Assembly: GCA_003427395.1 (NCBI GenBank)
Contig: BFEA01000654.1
Coordinates: 795,193 to 818,960 of the forward strand
Direction: 5' to 3'
Source: Chara braunii
Lineage: Eukaryota; Streptophyta; Charophyceae; Charales; Characeae
DNA: 23,768 bases
The translations under genes were made by a program, and so were the position numbers. Shown here one piece after another: positions 1-9,093 of the stretch (the stretch's first letter is position 1; each line of letters begins with the position of its first letter). The notes under the pieces are model-generated. The model was not told the origin of the DNA. It was given only the letters and a program-made list of their open reading frames with translations, and did no database searches.

Positions 1-366
1 ATGGTCCAGCGGATTAGGAGATATCGAAGTTCTAGGGCGCACCATGAAATTCGAGTCTGTTGGGCGATGCACTATCAGCAAGTCGCCATCAAGATTACTA
101 GTCATCTGCAGTATCATGATCATCAGCACTATCATCCTCATTTCAGGTCAACAATTAATATTTCTTTTGGGCAGCTTCATTAGCATGCTCACCCTCATCA
201 CAATTTTTTCATTAGTCGTAATTCATCTGTAGGCGAAGTTGATCGTCACTGCTATCCTTAGGTCTGCTTCACTCAAATAGTCATCCATAACACTTCCATC
301 ATCATCACTACCATCATCAATACTAAAATCATCTGAAAACTTTCAGTCTCAGGGTACCGTTTTCGG

Positions 367-525
367 CTACCCAATTTTCCAATAGTCATTAATGTTTACA
401 TCCTGATTAGCGATATCCTGATTACCTACATCTAGATTACCTATACTTTGATTACCTATATCCCTATTACCTATTTCTTGATTACTTACTTCTTGAGGAT
501 AATTTTCTTTATTTTGTTTTTTCAT
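367..525 (-). pseudogene. Short ORF with five-residue repeats in a decayed acidic coding remnant
   Basis: On the minus strand an ATG at 525-523 opens 52 codons ending in TAG at 369-367. The middle is a tandem pentapeptide-like repeat of the form I/V-G-N-Q/R-D/E, about six units, encoded by a 15-bp DNA repeat (about 405-495). The frame is open upstream to about 580, giving a basic stretch with two Cys before the ATG. Downstream on the same strand, other frames give Asp/Ser-rich peptides, one of about 37 residues at roughly 226-345 and another near 120-160, separated by stops and frame changes. This suggests a decayed gene with an acidic, low-complexity region rather than a small intact gene. 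I do not recognise the family. A gag-like or transposase N-terminus is possible but unsupported. Confidence 0.3.
405..497. repeat. 15-bp tandem repeat, about six units
   Basis: Imperfect tandem units around the core gattacctat recur every 15-17 bp. The period is a multiple of three in most units, so the minus strand reads as a pentapeptide repeat. This is why I list it together with the short minus-strand ORF. Confidence 0.7.
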
Positions 526-599
526 GAGTTTCCTTTTCCTAATTGGGGATTTTGAACATTGAAATTTGCAGACGCTTTAGTAGGGATAGGACTTCGGAG

Positions 600-1373
600 G
601 TTACGGCTGGAATTTTGGTAGGCAGGGGGGTTTTGAGACCCCAGGGTACAGACATACGGTAGTTACCCACAGCAGGTCTGAGATCCGCCTGGCCTAAGTT
701 AGGGGACAAGCCAGGGGAAGGACGGTAGGACTATCAGCCTGGGCTCCACCTGGCCTTGGATAAGCTAGGGGAAGGAGAGATAGGGCTGGCCAGTTGTGGG
801 TATAGACTACTAGTTAGCTGTCCCCGAAAAATTAACCCTGAGGTCTGTTACAGGGGAGCCTTATTCTACAGGGGTGTTGCATGGTGGGAGGCAGTAGCCC
901 TATTGGGAGTAGGGCAGATTGGGGATTGTCTGAGTCTGGGGCCGGGGTTGGAGAGTTGGTCGCCTTCATCCCCAGCGGGGGCAGACAGGGACAAGGGGTG
1001 GGCAAAGGCAGCCTCTAGGAGGGGATTGGTTGCCTTCGCGGATGTGGTGGAGGGAGGGGAGGGGATCTGTTTTATGTTGGGGCCGAGGGATTTTCCTCGG
1101 TGGAGGCAGCATGAGACAGGGTACAGTGGGTATGGATTGGTTTGAGCTGTGACCAATGGAAGCGTATCATTTTCACGATCTAATAAACTCGACGCGTCAA
1201 AAAAAAGATCTGATAATTTCAACACAGTTCAATACTTCAAAACCAGCCACCTGCTGCTCTACAATCTTGGCAGCACCTGGTCTTCTTCTTTATTTGGGAT
1301 ATAGGAATTCAGGGATCGTCGAACCTAGACTGATAACTGCTGAAGTTGTTTTGTTCTGTGCTCCTGGGTTGCT
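600..1373. other. Intergenic, G-rich, no recognised gene
   Basis: The segment is rich in short G tracts. It contains an imperfect local duplication: a block beginning cctggcctaagttagggg near 690 recurs as cctggccttggataagctaggg near 748. Open frames exist on both strands but show no recognisable domain, and their composition follows the G-rich DNA. Confidence 0.5.
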
Positions 1374-1832
1374 GATGCCAGAACAACGCTGGCCGGAGCT
1401 GGGGCATAGCCCTGTAACCTGTAATTGGCAGGGGCGGGAGGCCTTGTAGAGAGAGCTGGGGTTTGCTGAGGGAGGAAAGCAAGCCAATGGTGAACCAGGA
1501 GGGGCTACCTTGACAACCTATGGGGTGGGGTTAGTCTGGGTAGTGAGGAGAGATCAGCTATGGCAGTGGGGGGATAGGTTTGTCTTGTTCTAGAGTTGCA
1601 ATATCCTGGTAAGGGAGGGCTTGGTGTTGTTCAGGATTAGGAGTCCAGTATGGCTGACTCAGCATGTGTAGCTACATTTTTTTGTCATCACGGGCATCAT
1701 TAGTATCATCAGCATTAGAATTTTCTATTCTCAGTTTTTTCTGAGCCGAAGCCGGATAATGGCCCCGGTGTTATAAACTGATGTATGTTCATATGGGACG
1801 CTGGGCCCGGTTCCCAGCACGTGCTGCTCCCC
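1374..1832 (+). repeat. Dispersed repeat, copy 1
   Basis: Two blocks, about 1374-1490 and 1743-1832, match 4323-4460 and 4733-4822 in the same order and orientation. The first block starts with gatgccagaac and contains ctggccgg and gtagagaga. The second contains agccgaagcc, tatgggacgctgggcccggt and the palindrome cagcacgtgctg (1815-1826). The sequence between the blocks is much less similar. The family is unknown. There is no terminal structure or coding domain. Confidence 0.65.
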
Positions 1833-1859
1833 ACGAATAGACTGGAGCTTCTTTCTGTC

Positions 1860-1912
1860 AAAAAAAAAAAGAAAAAAAAAAAGAAAAAAAAAAGAAAAAA
1901 AAGAAAAGAAAA
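1860..1912. repeat. A-rich tract
   Basis: A-runs interrupted by single G bases follow the first dispersed repeat copy. This could be the poly(A)-like tail of a retroposed sequence. Copy 2 of the repeat is also followed by an A run (4831-4844). Confidence 0.6.
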
Positions 1913-1948
1913 GGAAAGCGCTTGTTATCTTGTTCCCAGCGTTAGGCC

Positions 1949-2004
1949 CTGAGGATGACTGCCAGTTGGCGACAGTCGAAACATGTCGGGCATTGCCGAC
2001 GATG
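1949..2004 (+). other. Hairpin pair resembling a hammerhead-like core
   Basis: CTGAGGA (1949-1955) is followed by GACTG/CAGTC (1957-1961, 1973-1977), then GAAAC (1978-1982), then a stem GTCGG/CCGAC (1985-1989, 1996-2000) extended by CAT/ATG. Order and motifs resemble CUGANGA - helix II - GAAA - helix III of a hammerhead ribozyme. One base is unpaired at the start of helix II, and the expected cleavage-site U after helix III is a G. At best this is a relic, of the kind found in some retroelement termini. Confidence 0.2.
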
Positions 2005-2019
2005 GGCTCCACTTACGTT

Positions 2020-2489
2020 GTCAGGCCATCAAGTGCTTCTTGCACTTAAGCTTGATTCGTCTGATGGGAGCCTGCTACTGAGCTTCTTCTGTTTTTCATT
2101 AAGTTGAACGCTCGGGCTTTCAAGATTACGGAGCGCCTTCGTTTTCTCCACATCTTCTCTCCTCTGTTCCTCCCTTGAGTTCTCCTCTCTTCTCTACTCT
2201 TGCTGAAGTTTCCGACCCCCCCCCCCCCTCTCTCTCTCTCTTCCCCTCTCCTTCCCTTTGCCTTGTTCTCTGATTCCCATCTTTGCACCTTGCTTTCTTG
2301 AGATTACTCAATCATCGAATGGTTGCAATGCTTTTTGTACTTTCTTGATTCAATTATCTATTGGCTGCGCATACTTCGCATCTTTGCTGAGGTATCATTC
2401 GGAACGTTGAGGTATGCTATCGCTAACTTAAAGGTCAAGCGTGATGATCAGAATCTGCATGCTGGACGGACTAGGAGAGGTCGCCCTTA
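2020..2489. other. Intergenic, C/T-rich, no gene seen
   Basis: The plus strand has a long pyrimidine-rich stretch (about 2140-2280) with a C run and a (CT)n run. Minus-strand frames here are low-complexity Arg/Gly/Glu products of that purine-rich strand, so I do not call genes. Confidence 0.5.
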
Positions 2490-2819
2490 TCATTTATGAT
2501 TTCCTTCATCTGTTATCATATCCCTATTTCTTGTTGTATGCATAAGAGTCTGCGATCTATCTTGATCGCTATCTGGTTGTCTACAACTCAGCCAGATACT
2601 CTTCATTGTTTGGACCAGGTCTGATGAGTCCGACTGTTCCCTTGGAGTTGTAGACAACTCTCCCACGACCAACCGAACACTCTCACTGCTTGTGCTTACA
2701 CTGCTGCTATCCTCGATGTAGTCCTTTGAGGACGAAGTGATAGTGTAATTGGTGTAATTGGTAAAATGATGGATCACGTTCGTGGGGGTCTGCCAGGATG
2801 CCATAGTCCCTGAGCACAA
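2490..2819 (-). CDS. Unrecognised 109-codon ORF, Ser/Thr-rich
   Basis: This minus-strand frame has a more protein-like composition than its neighbours: an N-terminal stretch rich in Asn/Thr, a Ser-rich centre and a polar, charged C-terminus. There is no signal peptide, membrane segment or family motif that I recognise. On the same DNA, a perfect 13-bp inverted repeat (2577-2589 with 2645-2657) lies inside the frame. There is no paired partner gene, clear promoter or splice context. Chance or a decayed exon remain equally likely. Confidence 0.2.
   Translation of the reverse strand: MCSGTMASWQTPTNVIHHFTNYTNYTITSSSKDYIEDSSSVSTSSESVRLVVGELSTTPREQSDSSDLVQTMKSIWLSCRQPDSDQDRSQTLMHTTRNRDMITDEGNHK
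2577..2657. repeat. Perfect 13-bp inverted repeat
   Basis: ttgtctacaactc at 2577-2589 is the exact reverse complement of 2645-2657, with a 55-bp loop. Possible small foldback. No target duplication was identified. Confidence 0.6.
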
Positions 2820-2943
2820 AAGGCGCTCTCTCCCCCAATGAAGGAGGAGGTGGAGCTATGGCACTTTTCTCCGTTCTCCGGGCATCAACCCTAGCCCAGG
2901 GCAGGCGAGGTGATGAAAGCATAGCGTGGTTTTCGCGCGGCAC

Positions 2944-3200
2944 CTCTCCTTACTCAGCCACAGACCAGACGCAGCCCGCCAGCCGAAGCCGAATGCATAG
3001 TGCAGAATTAGCGCTACTTCGGTACCTGTCCGCAACCCCCTGCTTCACTTTCTTCCTTTGCACTGGCCCTCATCTTTCTCTGACCTTTTTTTTTTTTTTT
3101 TTTTTGTTAATACCGAAAGGATAGGAAGGCTTTTTAGGGAGAGAGAGAGAGTAATTTGTAATCGTTTGTGGAGCAATGTGGACATGTGCTTTCTCTCCAA

Positions 3201-3233
<33 letters not shown>

Positions 3234-3660
3234 GCTTTTTGTCAGTTGCACCAAAATCTTGGCAACTTTGAAACAATAGACCCACTGGATATGAAAACAG
3301 TTCATCCGGCCCGTCGAATGGCCTCTGCCTGAGCTAAGGGCCATACAGGGCACCCCTGCAAGCATAACGACATCTCACAATCAAGGGGATGCATGTTGCC
3401 CCCCGCCCTAATCGGTGGTGGTCAGCGAGTAGGGTGGGGCCGCCTGTGGGTGGCGCCGGCTAATGCATAGACCGAGTATGGACAGTAGCTGTCTCTCCCA
3501 TCTACCTCTTTCGCCCCCATAGAGTAACAGCAGTGTCTATGGCCAGCACTCACACACCAGACACACACCAGACACACACCAGACACACACCACACACAAC
3601 TGCCCCCTCCAGCGTCTGTCCCCCACAGACCCTACCAGTGCCCACCAGGGGGATCAAGCC
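2944..3660. other. Intergenic with homopolymers and (CA)-rich repeats
   Basis: A T-run (about 3087-3105), a (GA)n tract (about 3139-3151) and an A-run (about 3201-3231) are followed by a GC-rich stretch. A tandem array of about four units of cacaccagaca lies at 3551-3592. I see no gene. Confidence 0.6.
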
Positions 3661-4322
3661 AACTATGGGCCTCCCGTCATCACTCACCAAATCTGCAAAA
3701 AAATCAGAACGAATCTTCCATTACAAAAATTCATGGGACGAGGCCGGGGACCTCACAATGCTACCCGGAGTTATCCTGGCAGCGTCAGCCAGTTTAGCTT
3801 ACAAATACCAACCTAGGATCAAAAGGAAAACTCCAGGCCAAAGTCAGCTGGAAACCGGGTCCAGCGTGCCATGCTAACAGAAGGAACTTTCCAAAAAACT
3901 AATCTTTGAAGTGCAGGAAATAAAAGCTCACTGAGTCAAACTCTTCGAACAATGTGTAAGCCGATGCAGCGTCAGCCAATCTCGCTTCTTCTCCAGGGAG
4001 AGCCCAAAAATCCATTTCCAGAAGAAGGCAATTGTGGTGCCCTGTTACCCTAGCAGAAAGGGGTATGAGGTCAAGTGAGTTCTGGTATGAGGACTGAAAG
4101 CCTGGACCGACGTTCCGTCTGTTGAGGGGGGGAATTTTGGATAGTAGGTAGTTTCAGTTTTGACCCCCCACTCTCATATTTTTCCAAGCCATTTCAGACT
4201 TTTTCTGAATTTTAGCCTATCTCATGAGGAGAGTCTTGAGAATGCCGTAGGATTCTGGGCACCTCTTGCAACTCATTTTAGTTTTTTTTAATGCTGTTAT
4301 ATTCATGGATCTGCGGTTTTTC
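3661..4322. other. Intergenic, fragments of dispersed repeats
   Basis: 3681-3720 resembles the inner part of the inverted-repeat element at 10381-10492 (accaaat.tgcaaaa followed by gaatctt). 3739-3776 matches 4947-4981 (gaggccgggg.cctcaca). No gene recognised. Confidence 0.45.
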
Positions 4323-4822
4323 GATGCCAGAACGACGCTGGCCGGCGCTGGGGGGTTGCCCTGTTACCCCTGTAACCTGTTGATAGCAGGAGCGTGAGAC
4401 CTCGTAGAGAGATCTGGGGATGCCTTGGGCCGGGCATTCCAAGGGAAAACCAAGGGTTGCTGTCGCGAGCCTGTCGGTATGACACTGGCCGGAGCTGGGG
4501 TGAGTTGTGTTGCCCTGTAACCTAGCAGGATGGGAGCATGAGGCGGGAAAGCTCTGCAGCTTTGTTGAGGATTCCAGGGGTTCTGAGCATTCAAAGGGCT
4601 ACTGTGGCTTTCCATTTTGACTTAGTAAGTGCTGCTTGAGTAGCCTAGCAATAGGTTAGCAGTTATCCATATTTTTCCTAAATTTTATAGAATCTGTTTC
4701 GTAGTTCGCAGATTGTTCGCAAATTGTTCTTAGCCGAAGCCAGGTAATGGCCCTGGTATTTCAAATCATTTGTATAATTCTATATGGGACGCTGGGCCCG
4801 GTTACCAGCACGTGTTGCTCCC
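4323..4822 (+). repeat. Dispersed repeat, copy 2, with an internal duplication
   Basis: Same family as 1374-1832. Here the first block is present twice in tandem: 4323-4460 and, more degenerate, about 4478-4600. The second block follows at 4733-4822. A C-run and an A-run follow directly. Confidence 0.65.
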
Positions 4823-4979
4823 CCCCCCCAAAAAAAAAAAAAAAGGTGTCCCAAGGTCGAACATGACAACCATAGCCCTACATCGTCTTTTTTTTTTTTT
4901 AAAGGGCCCAGTGCCCAAGGCTTGTATTAATATTTGAGAAAAATTGAGGCCGGGGTCCTCACAGTCTACCCGGGGTAAC

Positions 4980-5025
4980 CAACATATGATGATGAGGATG
5001 ATGATGCTAAGATGGATGATTTTCT
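4980..5025. repeat. (ATG)n-like tract at the LINE 3' side
   Basis: Imperfect gatgat repeats lie below the 3' end of the minus-strand LINE fragment. This could be its simple-repeat 3' tail. That link is inference. Confidence 0.35.
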
Positions 5026-5109
5026 GCTAATCAGAATGATCATGATGTGAGACCCGTCGCACTCTAAGTACTAGCCAATAACATCGTCTTACGAACTGAA
5101 ATCCGTATG

Positions 5110-5880
5110 TTAGGCGTGAGAGTCAGCAAGCCAGGTACACAGTGTGAGTCGACCTTCCTGATTCAATGAAGCCAACCGCTTGTCCTTGACCCATGTTCTA
5201 TGGAACCAGGCAACATTCTTCTTCTGCCAATCAGCCCTTATAATATGCTGGATATGTTGCTTGATCAGCTGTTGTTGCTGCTTAGTAGCCATAACATCTC
5301 CTTTGAATACCCTAGCATTCCTGGCCGCCCAAATAACCTCCATCAGAACCCCCCTACAACAGGGAGCCATATAGCCCCAACCTGATGTGAAGGGGAGACC
5401 AGAGGGGAGCATGCCTGTAAGCATCCAAGAATCAGACCAATCAAAGGTTCTTTTAGTGATATTTCCCCAGTGCTCTTTCCACCACATCAGCAGTTCATCC
5501 ACCAACGGGCGATAGAACCAAATACGTATCATATTATTCTATCCCCAGTTACAGCGCAAGCACTGTGTGGGTATGTCCATTCCTTTGCCTGAGAGCGACA
5601 TTGCTGTAGCTGTTACCAGGAGGGACTGTAACCACATGATGCTTGCGTGCTTCTGAACTGGGGTCTTAGTCAAGGCTTTCCGAAAAGTCTGCAGGCTCTG
5701 GTCTGTCACTCCCACTAACTGATATGCCCCCGCTAGTCTGAGGGCCAAGGATGTCGCTGTCTTTCTTATACGTGTTTGTTGTGTCTGAACCCCAATCTTG
5801 GGCTTATATTGGAGTAACGATGTAAAAGTTGTATGATCTTCCCACCCAAACAGAAGAGGCTCCACTCTAAACTGGCTGGC
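5110..5880 (-). pseudogene. LINE pol C-terminal fragment (zf-RVT-like region)
   Basis: Two minus-strand frames (5865-5539 and 5532-5110) lie in the same register, separated by one TAG (5541-5539) and two codons. The C-terminal part has the pattern typical of plant LINE pol tails: a Trp-rich stretch (LLMWWKEHWG) and then VIWAARNARVFKG, as in the conserved W-x-RN-x-R-F segment after the reverse transcriptase zinc-binding domain. A CLRC pair sits just before the stop. The His and the later Cys expected in the zinc motif appear as Arg (IRIWFYRP), so the motif is decayed. No reverse transcriptase core or endonuclease is present, so this is a 5'-truncated copy, as usual for LINEs. It ends in TAA just below 5113. 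The family assignment is from pattern recognition only. Confidence 0.6.
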
Positions 5881-5919
5881 ACCTCCCCATCGTCAGCTTG
5901 CATCTGAAGCTATGTATCA

Positions 5920-5973
5920 CCCGCGGTCATGACCGCGGGCCTTTTTACCGCATGCGGTCGGGATCCCGACCGC
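5920..5973. repeat. Adjacent perfect GC-rich palindromes
   Basis: Two perfect 20-bp palindromes lie 14 bp apart: 5920-5939 (centre gtcatgac) and 5954-5973 (centre gggatccc). A third, ccgcatgcgg (5948-5957), overlaps the second. Their arms share the word gcggtc. A related GC-rich region with ccgcggtcatgac occurs at 8590-8690. Confidence 0.85.
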
Positions 5974-6235
5974 GCGGGCCGACCGCTCGTGGCCGAGTGC
6001 GGGCAAGAACCCCCGACAATTTTTCGGGGCCTAAAAATGGGCAAAAAAGAAAAAATGGGCGTGTAGATTAAAAAAAACTCTATAGGCCTGTGATTTTTTT
6101 TTTTTTTTGTAACATTTAAAAGAAGGGAAAAAAATAAATAAATAACATACAAAATTAAAAAATAAAATAAAAAATAAAACCGCTGATGATTTTTTTTAAT
6201 TTTATTTTTAGTTTGTTTGGCCGGTGGAAAAAAGC
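5974..6235. other. A/T-rich spacer, no gene
   Basis: GC-rich sequence grades into A/T-rich low-complexity DNA with T-runs and short aataaa words. No coding or RNA gene recognised. Confidence 0.5.
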
Positions 6236-6389
6236 TGGCCCACACACACACACATGCACACACAATCAATCAATCAATCAATCAATCAACGAACCAATTG
6301 CAATCAATCAATCATCAATCAATCAATTTGATTGATTGATTGATTGATTGATTGTGTGTGTGTGTGGGGGGGGGGGGGGGGGGGGGGGG
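6236..6389. repeat. (CA)n-(CAAT)n / (ATTG)n-(TG)n hairpin followed by G24
   Basis: (CA)n and (CAAT)n on the left are mirrored by (ATTG)n and (TG)n on the right, giving a self-complementary structure of about 130 bp. It is followed directly by 24 consecutive G (6366-6389). A similar mix of (TG)n, a short G-run and (CAAT)n lies at 8305-8432. Confidence 0.85.
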
Positions 6390-7139
6390 TTGTGTACGAA
6401 ACACGGCCATCCCACGTGGCGTGGGAAACCTGCGGTGGAGCTCACGAAGATCCCATTAGTAGTTAGTCTGCATGTACATTATGCAGGGAGACTCGAATGA
6501 CATCCAAAATCATTAGATAAACGGGGAGTGAAGGGGGGGGAAAAAGAAAGGAGTTGGGGGAGTTATTTTAAGGAGCATGGTGGGATTAGTAATTAGTGTT
6601 AGTAGGTTAGATGTTAGGAGAGGGACAAATCCCAATCGTAGGGGGGGTGCACGCCCTTAAGCGCGCTTTTCGCTGCCTAGCACCCATAGCAGCTCATCAG
6701 AGGGATTAGTGTTAGCTCCGATTAGCAGTATTGGGGAAGAAAGAAAAAAGGTCGCTTCGGGAGAGCAGGGAAGCACGGGATAGAAGGGGGAGAGTGTGCA
6801 GGAGGTAGACCATGGTTAGAAATCCTTACCTGAGAAGTCAAGATCGGTGCAGCTTGAGGATCAGTCGCCGCCATAGCACTGTGTGCGCTTGCGTAGCGAA
6901 ACGTCAGATCGATATTCAGCGTAAGCTGAGCATCCGGTGAACGGACGTACTTCTTACCGATGCAAGGAGCAGGAACTGCTAGGCGAACAGCTCTTCAAAC
7001 CGGAGGAACAACTGTGCCGTGAAGGAGGTAGAGGAGCATGTCATTCAGGCGAGAACTCGTGTGCTAGTGCACGGGGACGCCAGCGGTTATGGAAAAAGCT
7101 ACATCTCTTGAATATATGATGCATAATAAAGAGGGTGTG
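6390..7139. other. Intergenic, no recognised gene
   Basis: Moderately G-rich sequence. Short open frames (for example 60 codons from 6937) have no recognisable domain. A small stem, gggtgc/gcaccc near 6645-6686, is too short for a tRNA. Confidence 0.5.
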
Positions 7140-7780
7140 CAACCTGCGGGGGATTAGTATATGATAGGAAACTAAGGTGTATAAGGAGGGTATACCAAAG
7201 GTAAGGTAGATTGGGGGTAGGGGCAGGAGATCCATTTTGGCGGAGTTTGAAGCCCAGTTATGAGGGGTGTATGTGGTGTATCCGAGTTATTGTGGGTTTT
7301 AAGTGTCGTGTTGCGACTTCTTGTTTTGCGCCGTTCAAAGTTATGCGAGGGTGAGGGTGGCGTGTGTTATTTTAACAAGAAGTGAGGGGCCTAGGGGGGG
7401 GGTAATCACTTGGTGATGTTTGATAGGTACGGAGCATCAGGGTGTGGGTTGCGTTGAAATTTTGGGTGAGTCGTGGTATAATTGCATAAGGTAAGTGTGT
7501 GCATCGATATGGCCGTCGAGGAGTCAGTATTGTATAGTTGTTCTTTTGTCTGTATGTGTATCGGCCCGTGGGGTATTGTCTTATCGGCTGTCGTTTTCAT
7601 AAGGGGGAGTTTTGGCTATGGGGGGAGCAGTGTTTTGTCTGTTCTTTTACTGTCGAGCACGCGTGTGCTGTGTCTTTTCGTTGCGTGCTCGGTTGTGTCG
7701 TTTCAGGGTGGTGGTGTTGTGGGTTGCGGGTGTATTTGCTTGGGAGTGCGGTACCGTGTGTGAAACGTTTTTTTTAATTG
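7140..7780. other. G+T-rich tract on the plus strand
   Basis: By eye, G and T dominate the plus strand almost throughout, in contrast to both flanks. Several overlapping open frames arise because stop codons are depleted, and they encode Val/Cys/Gly/Phe-rich products. I regard these as composition artefacts. Confidence 0.5.
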
Positions 7781-8303
7781 CGTGGGAGGGTTGTATAGTT
7801 ATATTATCAGTGCCATTGTATACATTGCAATGCAGACCCATAACCGTGTTACAGTCAATGTATGTTTGGCATAAAAAGATATAGTTTCCATTTTGTGGGA
7901 GGCGTGGTGAGTGCCATATCGTGAAATCGTACTCAGTAGTTTATTGGGGGAGTACTGGGTATGCGAAGGCCTTATTTAAAAATTTAGTGTAACAGTATTC
8001 TTTAATTTATAAGATATGCAGCATACACAATGTTGGATCCGGGTTGGTGGTAAGTTTTATTATTTTTCTTAATAGTAATTTTTAATTATTTAACTTCATT
8101 TATTATTATTATTATTATTATTATTACTTATTATCATTATTATTATACTATTATTATTTAATTGATATTACTTATATAGTTATTTAATTTTTAATTATTT
8201 TATTATTTATTATTCAATTATTTTGTTATTCTATTATAACTTATATTATTATTAAAAACAGATTTATTATTAACTAAGATTATAACTTTTATTATTATTT
8301 TTT

Positions 8304-8304
<1 letters not shown>
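7781..8304. other. AT-rich tract with (ATT)n microsatellite
   Basis: From about 8045 the sequence is almost entirely A/T, with (ATT)n from about 8100 to 8160 and further att-rich sequence to 8300. No gene seen. Confidence 0.7.
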
Positions 8305-8334
<30 letters not shown>

Positions 8335-8371
8335 CTGTGGCGGGGGGAGGGTTGGGAGGACCCTCTCCCCC

Positions 8372-8429
<58 letters not shown>

Positions 8430-8450
8430 TAAAAACCAATCAAGCAATCC
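8305..8450. repeat. (TG)n and (CAAT)n microsatellites
   Basis: (TG)n at about 8305-8333, a G-rich linker, then about 14 CAAT units at 8376-8432 with one variant unit. Frames through it give Cys-Val and Ser-Ile-Asn-Gln repeats, which are artefacts. Confidence 0.85.
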
Positions 8451-8559
8451 ATATTTATTTATTTTTCTATATATATATATTTTTTCCACACACAAAAAAT
8501 GACCCCCCCGAAAATTATTTTTTTTAACTTTTTTTTCCCCAAGGGGGTAAGGTGAGGGT

Positions 8560-8700
8560 TTCGGAACGCTAATTCGCAACCCCGACCCCCAACCCCCTCT
8601 CCCCTCGGCCGCTGTGGGCCCCGGCAGACCGCAGTCGCCGCGGTCATGACAGCGACTTCCCGGCCGCGGCCGCAGACCGCGGTCGGCCGCTGGTATTTCA
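8560..8700. other. GC-rich region related to 5920-6010
   Basis: Contains ccgcggtcatgac and several gcggtc/gaccgc words, like the palindromic cluster at 5920-5973, but with weaker symmetry. With the nearby (TG)n/(CAAT)n it may be a second copy, in roughly opposite order, of the composite at 5920-6389. About 30 bp after it (8725-8755) resemble the LINE fragment at 5758-5788. Confidence 0.35.
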
Positions 8701-8854
8701 TAGGTCTGAACCCCAATTCAGCTTGCCTTTCTTATCCGTGTTTGCTATGTCTGAAAGTTCAGCTTGCCACTTCTGTGTGAAGATGCACTCCCCATCGTCT
8801 CTGTTTCATGATTAGTGTAGGGGACCACCAACCCTACCCGTAGCGTCTTGTTCT

Positions 8855-8953
8855 GGGGCTAGGTCCCACTTTCACGAATTAAGAGATACTGACCGTAGAT
8901 AGCAAAGATCAACGACCGAAATCTCCTAATTTGTGCAAGTGGGACCTTGCCCC
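8855..8953. mobile_element. Short TIR element, family A, copy 1
   Basis: Terminal inverted repeats ggggctaggtcccactt and aagtgggaccttgcccc enclose a core with agatcaacgaccgaaat. The same structure and core occur at about 14489-14590 and 15081-15178 (agatcaacggccagaaatga, agatcgacggacagaaatga). All copies are 96-99 bp and non-coding, so this is a MITE-like family. This copy directly abuts, and shares CCCC with, the next element. Confidence 0.75.
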
Positions 8954-9047
8954 TGAACACAGCGCACCCTTGTTATGCCGGCAGCATCTGTCCGACATCA
9001 TAAATAAGCTTCTAAGCATTCATGATGAGGGTGCATTGTGTTCGGGG
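8950..9047. mobile_element. Short TIR element, family B, copy 1
   Basis: Terminal inverted repeats cccctgaacacagcgcaccct and agggtgcattgtgttcgggg (about 20 bp, a few mismatches) are 98 bp apart end to end. A second copy lies at 10560-10647 with nearly the same termini. Non-coding. It shares its first four C bases with the family A element on its left. Confidence 0.7.
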
Positions 9048-9093
9048 AAGATGTTTGTGCCGATGGGCCTGGGAGGGAGCGTCGTGAGATGGA

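Noticed and set aside
2632-2745. CTGATGAGTCC followed later by GGACGAA, as in a hammerhead core
   Set aside because: The two halves are about 90 nt apart, GAAAC is missing, and the intervening sequence does not form a proper helix II. The exact word is probably coincidence.
7482-7884. Overlapping Cys/Val/Gly-rich frames of 79-93 codons
   Set aside because: Explained by the G+T-rich composition that removes stop codons. No motif or start context supports them.
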